Below are positions 34,888-46,082 of a stretch of 47,242 nucleotides of DNA, piece by piece. How positions within the stretch are numbered: position 1 is the first letter of the stretch; each line of letters begins with the position of its first letter. The position numbers were made by a program, and so were the translations under genes. The stretch comes from Steroidobacteraceae bacterium (GTDB taxonomy: Bacteria > Pseudomonadota > Gammaproteobacteria > Steroidobacterales > Steroidobacteraceae). The DNA lies in the NCBI GenBank assembly GCA_022865595.1, contig JALHTE010000119.1, positions 1-47,242 of the forward strand, given 5' to 3'. The notes under the pieces were generated by a model that saw only the letters and a list, made by a program, of their open reading frames with translations, was not told where the DNA came from and ran no database searches.

Positions 34888-36101
34888 ACCACGACCAGGC
34901 GAGCGTCGGCAACCCCATGACTGCGCTGCGGGAATTCCTGAAGCTCGAATCGGCCAGCGGCATCCTGCTGGTGGTGGCCGGCGCGCTGGCCATGGTGGCG
35001 GCCAACACACCGATGGCCGATTGGTACGAGACGCTGCTCGCCACGCACTTCAGCGTGCAGTTCGGCGAGTTCGCGCTCGACAAGCCGCTGGTCGTCTGGG
35101 TCAATGACCTGTTGATGGCGGTCTTCTTCCTGCTCGTGGGCCTCGAGATCAAGCGCGAGGTCGTGACGGGAGAACTGTCGGACGCCTCGCGAATAGCGCT
35201 GCCCGCGGTCGCAGCGCTCGGCGGCATGGTCGTGCCGGCAGGCATCTATGCAGCCATCAACTGGCACGACCCGGTAGGCATCTCGGGCTGGGCGATTCCT
35301 TCGGCCACCGACATCGCCTTTGCGCTGGGCGTGCTGTCGCTGTTCGGCGAGCGAGTACCGCTGGGGCTCAAGGTCTTCCTGATGACACTCGCGGTGCTCG
35401 ACGACCTCGGCGCCATCGTGATCATCGCGCTGTTCTATACCAACGACCTCTCGATCACGGCACTGATGTTCGCCGGTCTCACGGTTGCGGTCCTGTTCGC
35501 ATTCAACAGGCTAGGCGTGCGCCGCATAGCGCCGTACGTGCTGGTGGGCTCGGTGCTGTGGCTGTGCGTGCTCAAGTCGGGTGTGCATGCCACGCTGGCA
35601 GGCGTCGTGACCGCGCTGTTCATACCCGCGCGCGATGAAGCCGATCCCGAGAATCCGCCGCTCAACAGGCTCGAGCATTCGCTGCATCCGTGGGTGGCGT
35701 TCGGCATCCTGCCGCTGTTCGCCTTCTCGAATGCCGGCGTGAATCTCGAGGGCCTCGGCCTCAGCGACCTGCTGCATCCGATCCCGCTGGGAATCATGCT
35801 GGGACTGCTGCTCGGCAAGCAGCTCGGTGTGTTCGGGTTCGCCTGGGCGGCCGTCAAGCTCGGGATTGCGCGGTTGCCGACAGGAGTGGAAATGAAGCAG
35901 GTGTACGGCGCGGCCGCGCTGTGCGGCATCGGGTTTACGATGAGCCTGTTCATCGGCATGCTCGCCTTCGAGAATGCCGGTGGCGCCGGCGACATGCAGA
36001 ACGACCGCCTTGGAATACTGGTCGGCTCGCTGATCTCCGCGGTGATGGGTTACCTGGTGCTGAACTTCGTCCTGCCGAAAGACCGCAGCAGCGACGCGTG
36101 A
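34884..36101 (+). CDS. nhaA: Na+/H+ antiporter NhaA
   Basis: 405-residue inner-membrane antiporter expelling sodium in exchange for protons. ATDIAFALGVLSLFGERVP and LAVLDDLGAIVIIALFY include the ion-binding Asp pair (LDDLGA). FLLVGLEIKREVV is typical of the family. About 11-12 helices. ATG overlaps the comF stop (ATGA), so translation is likely coupled. The stop codon lies within a terminator hairpin. Confidence 0.94.
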   Translation: MNHDQASVGNPMTALREFLKLESASGILLVVAGALAMVAANTPMADWYETLLATHFSVQFGEFALDKPLVVWVNDLLMAVFFLLVGLEIKREVVTGELSDASRIALPAVAALGGMVVPAGIYAAINWHDPVGISGWAIPSATDIAFALGVLSLFGERVPLGLKVFLMTLAVLDDLGAIVIIALFYTNDLSITALMFAGLTVAVLFAFNRLGVRRIAPYVLVGSVLWLCVLKSGVHATLAGVVTALFIPARDEADPENPPLNRLEHSLHPWVAFGILPLFAFSNAGVNLEGLGLSDLLHPIPLGIMLGLLLGKQLGVFGFAWAAVKLGIARLPTGVEMKQVYGAAALCGIGFTMSLFIGMLAFENAGGAGDMQNDRLGILVGSLISAVMGYLVLNFVLPKDRSSDA

Positions 36102-36123
36102 GCGCGACAGAGGGGCGCTCACG
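36097..36123. terminator. Hairpin between convergent nhaA and ubiA
   Basis: Perfect 9-bp stem CGTGAGCGC (36097-36105) / GCGCTCACG (36115-36123) with a 9-nt loop. It includes the nhaA TGA and is followed by GATTT. Confidence 0.5.
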
Positions 36124-36147
36124 GATTTGGCGCTGCGCCTGCCTGCC

Positions 36148-37059
36148 TCAGCGTGCGAACAGATAGTCGAGCAGGATGCCGGCGAACACTGCGAGCCCGA
36201 ACAGGTTGTTGCCGAGGAAGGCACGGAAACAGCGGTCAGGATCACGCTCGCGTATCAGCCACTGCTGGTGAGCCGCGAGCGCAGCCGCCACGACCAGCCC
36301 GTACCAGTACCAGCGGCCAAGGCTGTTCATCAGGCCGACCACCGCGAGCCCCACGATCGCGCCCACCTGCAGCGCCGCAACGATCGCGCGATCCGCCCGC
36401 CCGAACAGGATCGCAGACGAGCGGATGCCGATGACCAGGTCGTCTTCGCGATCGACCATCGCGTAGATCGTGTCGTACGCCGTGGTCCACAGCACTACCG
36501 AGAGGAACATCACCCAGGCTTGCGGCGGCACCGAACCGGTCTGTGCGGCGAACACCATCGGCACCGACCAGCCAAACGCCGCGCCGAGGTAGGCCTGCGG
36601 AAGAGAGAAGAAGCGCTTCAGGAACGGATAGGTCACGGCCAGCACGCCGCCGATCAGTGCCAGCACCTGTGTTGAACGGTTGAGCGGGATCAGCAGCGCG
36701 AGCGCGATCAACCCCAGCACCGCAAACAATGCCAGCGCCTCGGCGGTCGAGACCGATTGCCTGGCGAGCGGCCGGTCGGCCGTGCGGCGGACGTGCGGGT
36801 CGTACTCGCGGTCTGCGAAGTCGTTTATGACGCATCCGGCCGAGCGCATAACGAACGTGCCCGCGACGAAGATCACGAACAGTCGCTCGTCGGGCTGGCC
36901 GGACGCGGCAATCCACAGCGCCCACAGCACCGGCCAGAGCAGCAGCCAGATGCCTATCGGGCGATCAATGCGCATCAGCCGGGCGTATTCGCGCAACCTG
37001 CGCAGCGTCGGTGCGCGCTCGCGTTCGGCCTGCTCTTCCACGTCGCTTGCGTTGCCCAT
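36148..37059 (-). CDS. ubiA: 4-hydroxybenzoate polyprenyltransferase
   Basis: 303-residue membrane enzyme attaching the polyprenyl tail in ubiquinone synthesis. First Asp-rich motif NDFADREYDPHVRRTADRP, and the second around DTIYAMVDREDDL. RIDRPIGIWLLLWPVLWAL at the N-terminus is diagnostic. ubiC, often adjacent, is not here. It lies 19 bp after recG in the same direction. Confidence 0.94.
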   Translation of the reverse strand: MGNASDVEEQAERERAPTLRRLREYARLMRIDRPIGIWLLLWPVLWALWIAASGQPDERLFVIFVAGTFVMRSAGCVINDFADREYDPHVRRTADRPLARQSVSTAEALALFAVLGLIALALLIPLNRSTQVLALIGGVLAVTYPFLKRFFSLPQAYLGAAFGWSVPMVFAAQTGSVPPQAWVMFLSVVLWTTAYDTIYAMVDREDDLVIGIRSSAILFGRADRAIVAALQVGAIVGLAVVGLMNSLGRWYWYGLVVAAALAAHQQWLIRERDPDRCFRAFLGNNLFGLAVFAGILLDYLFAR

Positions 37060-37078
37060 CGGAACCCGTGTTGGCGTT

Positions 37079-39178
<2,100 letters not shown>

Positions 39179-39187
39179 GCGGTCGGG

Positions 39188-39568
39188 TCAGAGCGCCAGG
39201 ATGGCGTCCATTTCGACCGCGGACCCGCGCGGCAGCGCGGCCACGCCGACGGCCGCCCGCGCCGGGTACGGCTGCTCGAAATACTCGGCCATCACGCGGT
39301 TCACCAGCGCGAAGTGCGCGAGGTCGGTCAGGAACACGTTCAACTTGACCACGTGCGACAGGTCGCCGCCCGATGCGGTCGCGACGGCGCGCAGGTTATC
39401 GAACACGCGACGGACCTGTGCCTCCATGTCGCCCGCGACGAGTTCGCCCGTCTTCGGATCGAGCGGGATCTGGCCCGAAAGATAGACGGTATCGCCTGCG
39501 CGGACGGCCTGCGAGTACGTGCCGATGGCCTGGGGTGCGTCGGGGGTCGCGATAATCGTGCGTGTCAC
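39188..39568 (-). CDS. ridA: RidA family enamine/imine deaminase
   Basis: 126 residues; clears reactive 2-aminoacrylate-type enamines made by PLP dehydratases. The opening [30 protein letters not shown] and the catalytic Arg in [24 protein letters not shown] match YjgF/RidA. It starts with GTG, with GGAG about 9 nt upstream. It heads the ridA-recG-ubiA run. Confidence 0.93.
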   Translation of the reverse strand: MTRTIIATPDAPQAIGTYSQAVRAGDTVYLSGQIPLDPKTGELVAGDMEAQVRRVFDNLRAVATASGGDLSHVVKLNVFLTDLAHFALVNRVMAEYFEQPYPARAAVGVAALPRGSAVEMDAILAL

Positions 39569-39701
39569 TGTGTGCTCCGGAACGAGGCGGCGGGTGTCTG
39601 CTGCGCGAGCCTAGTGTAAGAGGTAGAAGAGGGTTGGTGTCCGGTGGGCTGCGTCGAGCGCCTGGCATGCCCGCACGGGGACGTCGGCGCCGGACGCCGT
39701 C

Positions 39702-41855
39702 TCACGCCAGCGACCTGATCACCTTCAGCACCTCCGGCATCGCGCGGATCGCCCGGATCACGCGCGCAAGGTGCCGGCGGTCCTGGACCAGGAGTTCGAA
39801 CGTCAGCATAGAGCTGTCGCTGTCACGTTCGATCAGCGAGACGCGGTCGATGTTGGTCTCCGTGCCCGAGATCGCTGCCGCGACCTGGGCCAGCACGCCC
39901 ATGCGATTTGTCACCTCCACCTTGATCTCGACGTGGAACAGCTGGTCCACCGCCGGGCGCCACGCCACCGAGATCCACTTGTCCGGCTGCTTGCGGAACG
40001 TGGCGAGGTTGCCGCAGGCTTCCCTGTGAATCACCACCCCTCGGCCTGTAGACAGGTTGGCGAGGATCGGGTCGTTCGGGATCGGGAAGCAGCAGCGCGC
40101 ATAGGTGACGACCAGGCCCTCGGTGCCGGCGATCGCGAGCGGACCCGCATGCGTGTCCGGCACGGAGTCGGCGTCCAGCGGCAGCAGGCGGCGCGCGACG
40201 AACGGCGCCACGCGCTCACCCAGGCCGATCTTCTCGTAGAGTTCCTCTTCGCTGCGCAATCCCAGGTCGTGTACCACGGCGTCGATAGTCTCCGCCGGGA
40301 CCTTGCGCAGGTTGAGCGAGAACTCCTCGAGCGACTGGTTCAGCAGGCGCCGGCCGAGGTCCATCGCCTCGGAACGTTTCAGGTTCTTCAGGTACTGGCG
40401 GATCGAGGCGCGCGCCTTGGCGGTCACGACGAAGTTGACCCATGATGGGTTCGGCGTCGCGCCCTTCGCGGAGATGATCTCGACAGTCTGTCCGTTGCGG
40501 ACCGGCGTGCGCAGCGGCACCAGCCGCCGATCCACCTTGGCGGCCACGCAGCGGTTGCCGACGTCCGTGTGCACTGCGTAGGCGAAGTCCACGCAGGTCG
40601 AGCCGCGCGGCAGCCGCAGGATGTCGCCCTTGGGCGTGAACACGTACACCTTGTCCGGGAACAGGTCGACCTTGACGCTCTCCAGGAATTCCTCGGAGTT
40701 GCCGCCCTGCTGGATGTCGACCAGCTGCTGCAGCCACTCGCGGGCCCGCTCGCTGTAAGTGCGTGCGGAATCGTCGCCATCCTTGTACTGCCAATGCGCT
40801 GCGATGCCCGACTCGGCGACGTCGTGCATCGCCCTGGTGCGGATCTGCACTTCTATCGGCGTGCCGCTCGGCCCGAAAAGTGTCGTGTGCAGCGACTGGT
40901 AGCCGTTTGCCCTGGGGATGGCGATGTAATCCTTGAACCGGCCCGGCATCGGCTTGTAGACGCCGTGGACGACACCGAGCGTGCGATAACAGGTATCTAC
41001 TTCGTCCACGACGATCCGGATCCCGTAGACGTCCACGATCTCGCTCAGAGACACCTTCTTGCGGCGCATCTTCTGGTAGATGCTGTGGGCGTCCTTTTCG
41101 CGGCCCTCGACCAGCCCCTCGATGCCGGCCTTGACCAGCGCGGAGCGCAGTGCGTCGCCAATCTTGCCGATGAACTGCTTCTGGTTGCCCTTTGCCTTGC
41201 GGACCGCCGTCTCGATCACCTTGTAGCGGCGCGGATACAGCGACCGGAAGCCGAGGTCCTCCAGTTCGACCTTGATGGCATGCATGCCGAGGCGGTTCGC
41301 GATCGGCGCATAGATGTCCAGCGTCTCGCGGGCGATCGCCCGGCGCCTGGCGGGCGGCATCGAGCCGAGCGTGCGCATGTTGTGCGTCCGGTCGGCGAGC
41401 TTGACCATGATGACGCGGATGTCCTTCACCATGGCGAGCAGCATCTTGCGGAAGCTCTCGGCCTGGGCTTCTGCGCGGCTCTTGAACTGGATCTGGTCGA
41501 GCTTGCTCACGCCGTCGACCAGTTCGGCGACCTCGTTGCCGAAGCGCTCGACGATCTCGTTCTTCAACGTCGGCGTGTCCTCCATGACGTCGTGGAGGAT
41601 CGCGGCGATCAGCGTCTGGGGATCGAGGTGCAGGTCGGCGAGCAGGTCCGCTACCGCGACCGGGTGCGTGATGTAAGGTTCGCCGGAGCGCCGGCGCTGC
41701 CCCTGGTGCGCGCCGAAAGCGAAGTCGTATGCGTCCTGGACGCGCTCGATCTCAGCCGGGGGCAGGTAGCCCTCGAGCTTGGAAATCAGCTGATTGATGC
41801 CGATGGACCGTCTTCCGTACGGCAGCAGGCTGCGCAGGGAAGACGTTACGTCCAC
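39702..41855 (-). CDS. spoT: Bifunctional (p)ppGpp synthetase/hydrolase SpoT
   Basis: 717 residues, full length. Order: HD hydrolase (THPVAVADLLADL, then HDVMEDTP and the ADRTHNMRTL segment), synthetase (GRFKDYIAIPRANGYQSLHT), TGS domain (DILRLPRGSTCVDFAYAVH), zinc-finger/helical region (YARCCFPIPND), and C-terminal ACT domain. The RFKD motif is the signature of dual-function enzymes; synthesis-only RelA has ExDD. It starts with GTG. It lies 18 bp after rpoZ, the standard arrangement. Confidence 0.95.
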   Translation of the reverse strand: MDVTSSLRSLLPYGRRSIGINQLISKLEGYLPPAEIERVQDAYDFAFGAHQGQRRRSGEPYITHPVAVADLLADLHLDPQTLIAAILHDVMEDTPTLKNEIVERFGNEVAELVDGVSKLDQIQFKSRAEAQAESFRKMLLAMVKDIRVIMVKLADRTHNMRTLGSMPPARRRAIARETLDIYAPIANRLGMHAIKVELEDLGFRSLYPRRYKVIETAVRKAKGNQKQFIGKIGDALRSALVKAGIEGLVEGREKDAHSIYQKMRRKKVSLSEIVDVYGIRIVVDEVDTCYRTLGVVHGVYKPMPGRFKDYIAIPRANGYQSLHTTLFGPSGTPIEVQIRTRAMHDVAESGIAAHWQYKDGDDSARTYSERAREWLQQLVDIQQGGNSEEFLESVKVDLFPDKVYVFTPKGDILRLPRGSTCVDFAYAVHTDVGNRCVAAKVDRRLVPLRTPVRNGQTVEIISAKGATPNPSWVNFVVTAKARASIRQYLKNLKRSEAMDLGRRLLNQSLEEFSLNLRKVPAETIDAVVHDLGLRSEEELYEKIGLGERVAPFVARRLLPLDADSVPDTHAGPLAIAGTEGLVVTYARCCFPIPNDPILANLSTGRGVVIHREACGNLATFRKQPDKWISVAWRPAVDQLFHVEIKVEVTNRMGVLAQVAAAISGTETNIDRVSLIERDSDSSMLTFELLVQDRRHLARVIRAIRAMPEVLKVIRSLA

Positions 41856-41873
41856 GACACTGCTCGGGTAGCG

Positions 41874-42152
41874 TCAGTCTCCCAGACCAATCTGCGGCGC
41901 GCGGAGTTCGCCCATGAACTCGGGCTCGGGCATGAACTCCTGCGGCGGCTGGTCTGGCTCCTCGAGGATGTCGAGGCCGACGTGACCGGCGGCCACTTCA
42001 CGGAGCGCGAGCACCGTCGCCTTGTCGTTCTGCCACTCGAGCGTCGCTTCGGCGCCATTCGCAAGCTTGCGCGCGCGCTTGGAAGCGACCAGCACGAGCT
42101 GGAACAGGTTCGGAACGTTCTGCAGGCAATCTTCGACGGTAATGCGAGCCAT
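41874..42152 (-). CDS. rpoZ: DNA-directed RNA polymerase subunit omega
   Basis: 92-residue omega subunit that helps assemble RNA polymerase and forms one ppGpp site, fitting its neighbour spo[31 protein letters not shown] is diagnostic. I start it at that ATG; a longer frame upstream has no similarity. The C-terminal tail ([18 protein letters not shown]) is acidic and proline-rich. Confidence 0.95.
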   Translation of the reverse strand: MARITVEDCLQNVPNLFQLVLVASKRARKLANGAEATLEWQNDKATVLALREVAAGHVGLDILEEPDQPPQEFMPEPEFMGELRAPQIGLGD

Positions 42153-42190
42153 GTGCGGTCTATTCGTGCCAGTCGGGGACAAGGGGCGAA

Positions 42191-42199
42191 AGCATATCA
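42191..42199 (-). promoter_or_regulatory. Possible extended -10 promoter for rpoZ-spoT
   Basis: TGATATGCT on the minus strand (TGn plus TATGCT), about 40 nt before the rpoZ ATG in the 102-bp gap after gmk. The same gap holds a small stem GCTGGCA/TGCCAGC (42209-42224) that may terminate gmk transcripts. Confidence 0.35.
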
Positions 42200-42254
42200 C
42201 AAGGTCCCGCTGGCACCTGCCAGCCCGGGCGACAAGGGAGAAAACGCTGCGCGA

Positions 42255-42899
42255 TCAGCGGTCTGCCGCCAGCCCGTCCGCCAGCTCTGCGAGGCCCGGG
42301 CGGCCGGTCCTGGACGTCTCGCCGATGCCCTGGATGACGCACTGCAGCTCTTCAAGTGCCTGCTCGAAGTCGTCGTTGACGACCACGTAGTCGAATTCGC
42401 GCCAGTGACCCATGTCCGAAGCCGCGTCGCGCAGGCGGCGGCGTATCACCTCTTCGGCGTCGGTCCCGCGACCGCGCAACCGACGCTCGAGCTCGGTCCG
42501 GGAAGGCGGCAGGATGAAGACGGTTACGCACTCCGGCATGGCCGCCCGGACCTGCCCGGCACCCTGCCAGTCGATCTCCAGTATCAGGTCCTGGCCGCTG
42601 GACAGCGACTGTTCGACCTGCTCCTTCGACGTGCCATAGCTGTTGTCGAACACCGTCGCGTGTTCGAGAAACCCTCCGTCGGCGAGCATGCGGTCGAATT
42701 CACCGCGCGTGACGAAGAAGTAGTCGCGGCCGTGGACCTCGTTCGGGCGCCTGGCCCGCGTCGTGTACGAGATCGAGAATCGGAGGCCGGGCTCGCGCTC
42801 CATCAATGCGCGAACCAGCGACGTCTTGCCGGCGCCTGAAGGCGCTGCGATCACGAAAAGGCGCCCGCGGCGCGGGCCGGATTGGGGATGCGGGGTCAC
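42255..42899 (-). CDS. gmk: Guanylate kinase
   Basis: 214 residues; phosphorylates GMP to GDP. P-loop APSGAGKTSL at the N-terminus, then ISYTTRARRPNEVHGRDYFFV (GMP site) and LILEIDWQGAGQVR. Starts with GTG. Located between yicC and rpoZ-spoT, so purine nucleotide supply is linked to ppGpp genes. Confidence 0.95.
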   Translation of the reverse strand: MTPHPQSGPRRGRLFVIAAPSGAGKTSLVRALMEREPGLRFSISYTTRARRPNEVHGRDYFFVTRGEFDRMLADGGFLEHATVFDNSYGTSKEQVEQSLSSGQDLILEIDWQGAGQVRAAMPECVTVFILPPSRTELERRLRGRGTDAEEVIRRRLRDAASDMGHWREFDYVVVNDDFEQALEELQCVIQGIGETSRTGRPGLAELADGLAADR

Positions 42900-42950
42900 A
42901 CAGGCATTCTAGCCGTTCGACCCGAGGCACCGCCCCCCCGGCGAGAAGCG

Positions 42951-43820
42951 TCACTCGACGTTCTGCACCTGCTCGCGCATCTGCTCTATAAGGACCTTCA
43001 TGTCCACGGCGGCACGCGTGGTCTCGACGTCCTGCGACTTGGAGGACAGCGTGTTCGCCTCGCGGTTCAGCTCCTGCATCAGGAAGTCGAGACGCCGGCC
43101 TGCCGGCTCATCGGCTTCGAGCACGCGCAGCGTCTCGGTGACGTGGCTGCCGAGGCGGTCGAGTTCCTCGTCGACGTCCATCTTGTAGGCCAGCAGCACC
43201 AGCTCCTGTTCGAGGCGCTCCGGGTCCACCTGCGTCCCGAGCTGCGCGACGCGCTCGCCGACCTTTGCCCGGATGCGTGCGCTGATCTCGGGCAGCCGCG
43301 CCCGCACCAGTGCCACTCCAGCGGTCAGGCCCTCGCAGCGCTGGTTCAGCAGTTCGTGGATTCGAGCGCCTTCGCGCTCGCGTGACTCGTTCAATTCCAC
43401 GGCCGTCTCGCCCAGCAGCGCGAGCGCCTCGCCGGCGAGCGGCGTCAGGTCGCGCTCCACTTCACGGATGACGCCCGGCCAGCGCAGGATGTCGAGCGCG
43501 CTCATCGGCCCGGGGATGCCGCCGAGCATGCTGCCGACGTCGGCAGCGCGCCGGAGCAGCTGTTCCACCATCGGGCGGTTCAATTCCAGTTGCGGCGTTG
43601 AGGCGGCCGTCGAGCGCAGGTACACGCCCGCCTCGACCTTGCCGCGACGCAGCTTGCTGCCGAGCAACTGGCGCACGTCGCTCTCGAGACCGCGCAGGTC
43701 TTCGGGCAGTCGCGTCGAGATCTCGAGATAGCGGTGGTTCACCGTGCGCAGTTCGCAGGTCAGGGTTCCCCAGGGTCCCTGGCGCTCGCGTCGGGCAAAG
43801 CCCGTCATGCTGCGAATCAT
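42951..43820 (-). CDS. yicC: YicC/YloC family endoribonuclease
   Basis: 289 residues, family length. MIRSMTGFARRE and ELRTVNHRYLEISTRLPEDLRGLE at the N-terminus and TLSSKSQDVETTRAAVDMKVLIEQMREQVQNVE at the end (DUF1732) are family signatures. Family members are reported endoribonucleases acting on small RNAs in E. coli. 51 bp upstream of gmk and divergent from the phosphatase gene. Confidence 0.93.
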   Translation of the reverse strand: MIRSMTGFARRERQGPWGTLTCELRTVNHRYLEISTRLPEDLRGLESDVRQLLGSKLRRGKVEAGVYLRSTAASTPQLELNRPMVEQLLRRAADVGSMLGGIPGPMSALDILRWPGVIREVERDLTPLAGEALALLGETAVELNESREREGARIHELLNQRCEGLTAGVALVRARLPEISARIRAKVGERVAQLGTQVDPERLEQELVLLAYKMDVDEELDRLGSHVTETLRVLEADEPAGRRLDFLMQELNREANTLSSKSQDVETTRAAVDMKVLIEQMREQVQNVE

Positions 43821-43875
43821 GGTGTCTTCCGGGCGGGAGTTGTGGGCTTGAAAACCGCGGCCACGCGCGCACCAC

Positions 43876-43905
43876 TTAACGGTATGCTGCGCGGAATGTT
43901 ATAAA
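43876..43905 (+). promoter_or_regulatory. Predicted promoter for PP2C-rph-rdgB-hemW
   Basis: TTAACG (43876-43881), an 18-nt spacer and TATAAA (43900-43905) on the plus strand, about 30 nt before the GTG start of the phosphatase gene, in the 115-bp divergent gap with yicC. Confidence 0.5.
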
Positions 43906-43935
43906 ATCGCGCCAAAGTCTACAGTACAAGCAGGC

Positions 43936-44697
43936 GTGCTGGAGCGACACTTGCACATCGAGCACGCGGATCTGAGCCTCCTCGGGAATCGCGAAGAAAA
44001 CCAGGACCGGGTCGCGGTCGCGATAGGCGACGGCGCCGCGCTTCTTGCCGTCGTGGACGGCATGGGCGGGCACGCAGACGGTGCCAACGCCGCGGAGGTG
44101 GCCATACGCTCGATGGTCGGTGACTTCTGGGAAGCGCGCCGCCCGGTATTCGATCCCGAGGGCTTCCTGCATCTCGCTGTCGGCCGCGCGCACGACGCGG
44201 TGGTTGATCTCGGTCGGGGTCTCCCGCCGGAGATCCGGCCCCGGGCCACTTGCGCCGCCTGCCTGGTGCAGGGCTCGAGCGCATACTGGGTGCACGTCGG
44301 CGACAGTCGCATCTACCAGCTGCGCGGTGGCGCGGTCATCGCGCGCACGCGTGACCACAGCCATGTCGAACTGCTGCTGCGCGCCGGCCGCATCACCGAG
44401 CGGCAGGCCCAGGACCACCCGATGCGCAACTACGTCGAATGCTGCATCGGGGGCGATCCGGTGCTGCCCGAAATGTCGCTGAGCGGCCGCAACGTGCTGA
44501 AGTCGGGCGACGTCGTCCTGCTGTGTTCCGACGGATTCTGGTCCGGTGTCACAGACGAGCAGATCGCCGCGCTGAGCGGGGATCCGGAACGTAACCTGCG
44601 CGACTCGCTCGCCGCTCTCGGCGAGCGGGCGCTGCTCGCGAACAGTCCTTTCGCTGACAACACCACTGCCGCCGCGGCCCGCTGGCTCGGCATCTGA
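43936..44697 (+). CDS. PP2C family protein serine/threonine phosphatase
   Basis: 253 residues, metal-dependent phosphatase. All PP2C motifs are present: NREENQDRV, AVVDGMGGH, THVGDSRIYQL-like HVGDSRIYQLRGG, LLCSDGFWSGV and FADNTTAAAARW. Metal-binding Asp residues look intact. No Ser/Thr kinase gene is next to it, so its substrate is not given by context. GTG start with a weak ribosome site. The stop precedes the rph region with no gap. Confidence 0.9.
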   Translation: MLERHLHIEHADLSLLGNREENQDRVAVAIGDGAALLAVVDGMGGHADGANAAEVAIRSMVGDFWEARRPVFDPEGFLHLAVGRAHDAVVDLGRGLPPEIRPRATCAACLVQGSSAYWVHVGDSRIYQLRGGAVIARTRDHSHVELLLRAGRITERQAQDHPMRNYVECCIGGDPVLPEMSLSGRNVLKSGDVVLLCSDGFWSGVTDEQIAALSGDPERNLRDSLAALGERALLANSPFADNTTAAAARWLGI

Positions 44698-44715
44698 GTG
44701 CCGGGGGAGATCAAA

Positions 44716-45465
44716 TTGAGACCAAGCGGCCGCTCGCCGGACCAGATGCGTGCCATTCGCCTGACCCGCGGATTCACGCGCCACGCGGAAGGATCAGTGC
44801 TGGTCGAGTTTGGCGAGACGAGGGTGCTGGTGACGGCCAGCGTCGAGGACGGCGTGCCGTCGTTCATGCGCGGCAAGGGTGAGGGCTGGGTCACTGCGGA
44901 GTACGGCATGCTGCCGCGCGCCACCCATACGCGCTCGGCCCGCGAGGCCGCGCGCGGCAAGCAGAGCGGGCGCACGCTGGAGATCCAGAGACTGATCGGT
45001 CGCTCGCTGCGCGCCGCCGTGGACATGCGCGCGCTCGGGGAGCGCACTGTTACGCTCGACTGCGACGTGCTGCAGGCGGACGGCGGCACGCGCACGGCTG
45101 CCATAACCGGCGCCTACGTGGCGTTGGCCGATGCAATGGATGCTCTCTGTCGCCGACGCGGCATCGCCCGCAATCCGCTGCACGGCCAGGTCGCGGCGGT
45201 CTCGGTAGGCATCGTGGACGGTGTCGCGGTGGTGGACCTCGACTACGCGGAGGACTCGGGCGCGGAGACCGACATGAACGTGGTCATGAACAATGGCGGC
45301 GCGTTCATCGAGATCCAGGGCACGGCCGAAGGCCACGCGTTTCGCAGGAACGAACTCGACCAGCTGCTGGACCTGGCTTCCGTCGCCTGCCAGCAGCTGT
45401 TTGCGGCGCAACTCACGGTTCTGCAGGAGCCGCGGCCTGGTGGGTCGCCGGGGTCGGGCGCGTGA
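44716..45465 (+). CDS. rph: Ribonuclease PH
   Basis: 249-residue phosphorolytic 3'-5' exonuclease trimming tRNA 3' ends. I start it at TTG 44716: this gives [20 protein letters not shown], which lines up with E. coli Rph (MRPAGRSNNQ), and GGGGGAG lies 6 nt upstream. A GTG at 44698 directly after the phosphatase stop would add six residues. [17 protein letters not shown] and [14 protein letters not shown] are diagnostic. It overlaps rdgB by 4 bp (GTGA). Confidence 0.94.
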   Translation: MRPSGRSPDQMRAIRLTRGFTRHAEGSVLVEFGETRVLVTASVEDGVPSFMRGKGEGWVTAEYGMLPRATHTRSAREAARGKQSGRTLEIQRLIGRSLRAAVDMRALGERTVTLDCDVLQADGGTRTAAITGAYVALADAMDALCRRRGIARNPLHGQVAAVSVGIVDGVAVVDLDYAEDSGAETDMNVVMNNGGAFIEIQGTAEGHAFRRNELDQLLDLASVACQQLFAAQLTVLQEPRPGGSPGSGA

Positions 45466-46082
45466 GCAAGCGGTTGCCTGCGCGGCTGGTCCTCGCGACC
45501 GGCAACGCGGGCAAGCTCAGGGAACTGCAGGCGATCCTTGCGCCCATGTGCGTCGAGGTCCTGCCCTTGTCCGAATTCACGGACTCCGCAGCCGAGGAAA
45601 CCGGCCACTCCTTCGTAGAGAACGCGTTGCTGAAGGCGCGATTCGCCGCCAACGCCGCCGGAATTCCCGCGATCGCGGACGATTCGGGGCTGGAGGTGGA
45701 CGCGCTCGACGGCGCGCCGGGAATCTATTCGGCGCGCTATGCCGGCGCCGGCGCCGGGGACGCCGCGAACAACGCGAAGCTGCTGCGTGAAATGACTGGC
45801 GTTCCGGACGCGGACCGCGCAGCGCGCTATCGCTGCGCGATGGTGTTCGTTAACCGGTCGGACGATCCAGACCCTGTCGTGTGCGAGGCATGCTGGGAGG
45901 GGCGGGTTGCTACGGCGGCGCGCGGCAATGGCGGCTTCGGATACGACCCGCTGTTCGTGGTCGCGGGAGACGAGCGCACCGTCGCCGAATACGAGGCCGG
46001 CGAGAAGAATCGCGAGAGTCACCGCGGCAGGGCACTTCGCGCGCTCGTCGCGGCACTTGGTGGCGACACGGACCAGTCGTGA
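45462..46082 (+). CDS. rdgB: Non-canonical purine NTP pyrophosphatase (RdgB/HAM1)
   Basis: 206 residues; hydrolyses dITP, ITP and XTP to keep them out of nucleic acids. [36 protein letters not shown] and [11 protein letters not shown] are the family motifs. GTG start overlaps the rph stop, and its own stop overlaps the hemW GTG, so three genes are translationally linked. Confidence 0.95.
   Translation: MSKRLPARLVLATGNAGKLRELQAILAPMCVEVLPLSEFTDSAAEETGHSFVENALLKARFAANAAGIPAIADDSGLEVDALDGAPGIYSARYAGAGAGDAANNAKLLREMTGVPDADRAARYRCAMVFVNRSDDPDPVVCEACWEGRVATAARGNGGFGYDPLFVVAGDERTVAEYEAGEKNRESHRGRALRALVAALGGDTDQS

Noticed and set aside
39569-39701. GC-rich near-palindrome between spoT stop and ridA start
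   Set aside because: GACGTCGGCGCCGGACGCCG is only partly self-complementary and has no T-run; not enough to call a terminator.
40569-42839. A 756-residue open frame opposite spoT, rpoZ and gmk
   Set aside because: Spans three well-identified genes on the other strand and has no domain signature; frame openness follows from high GC.
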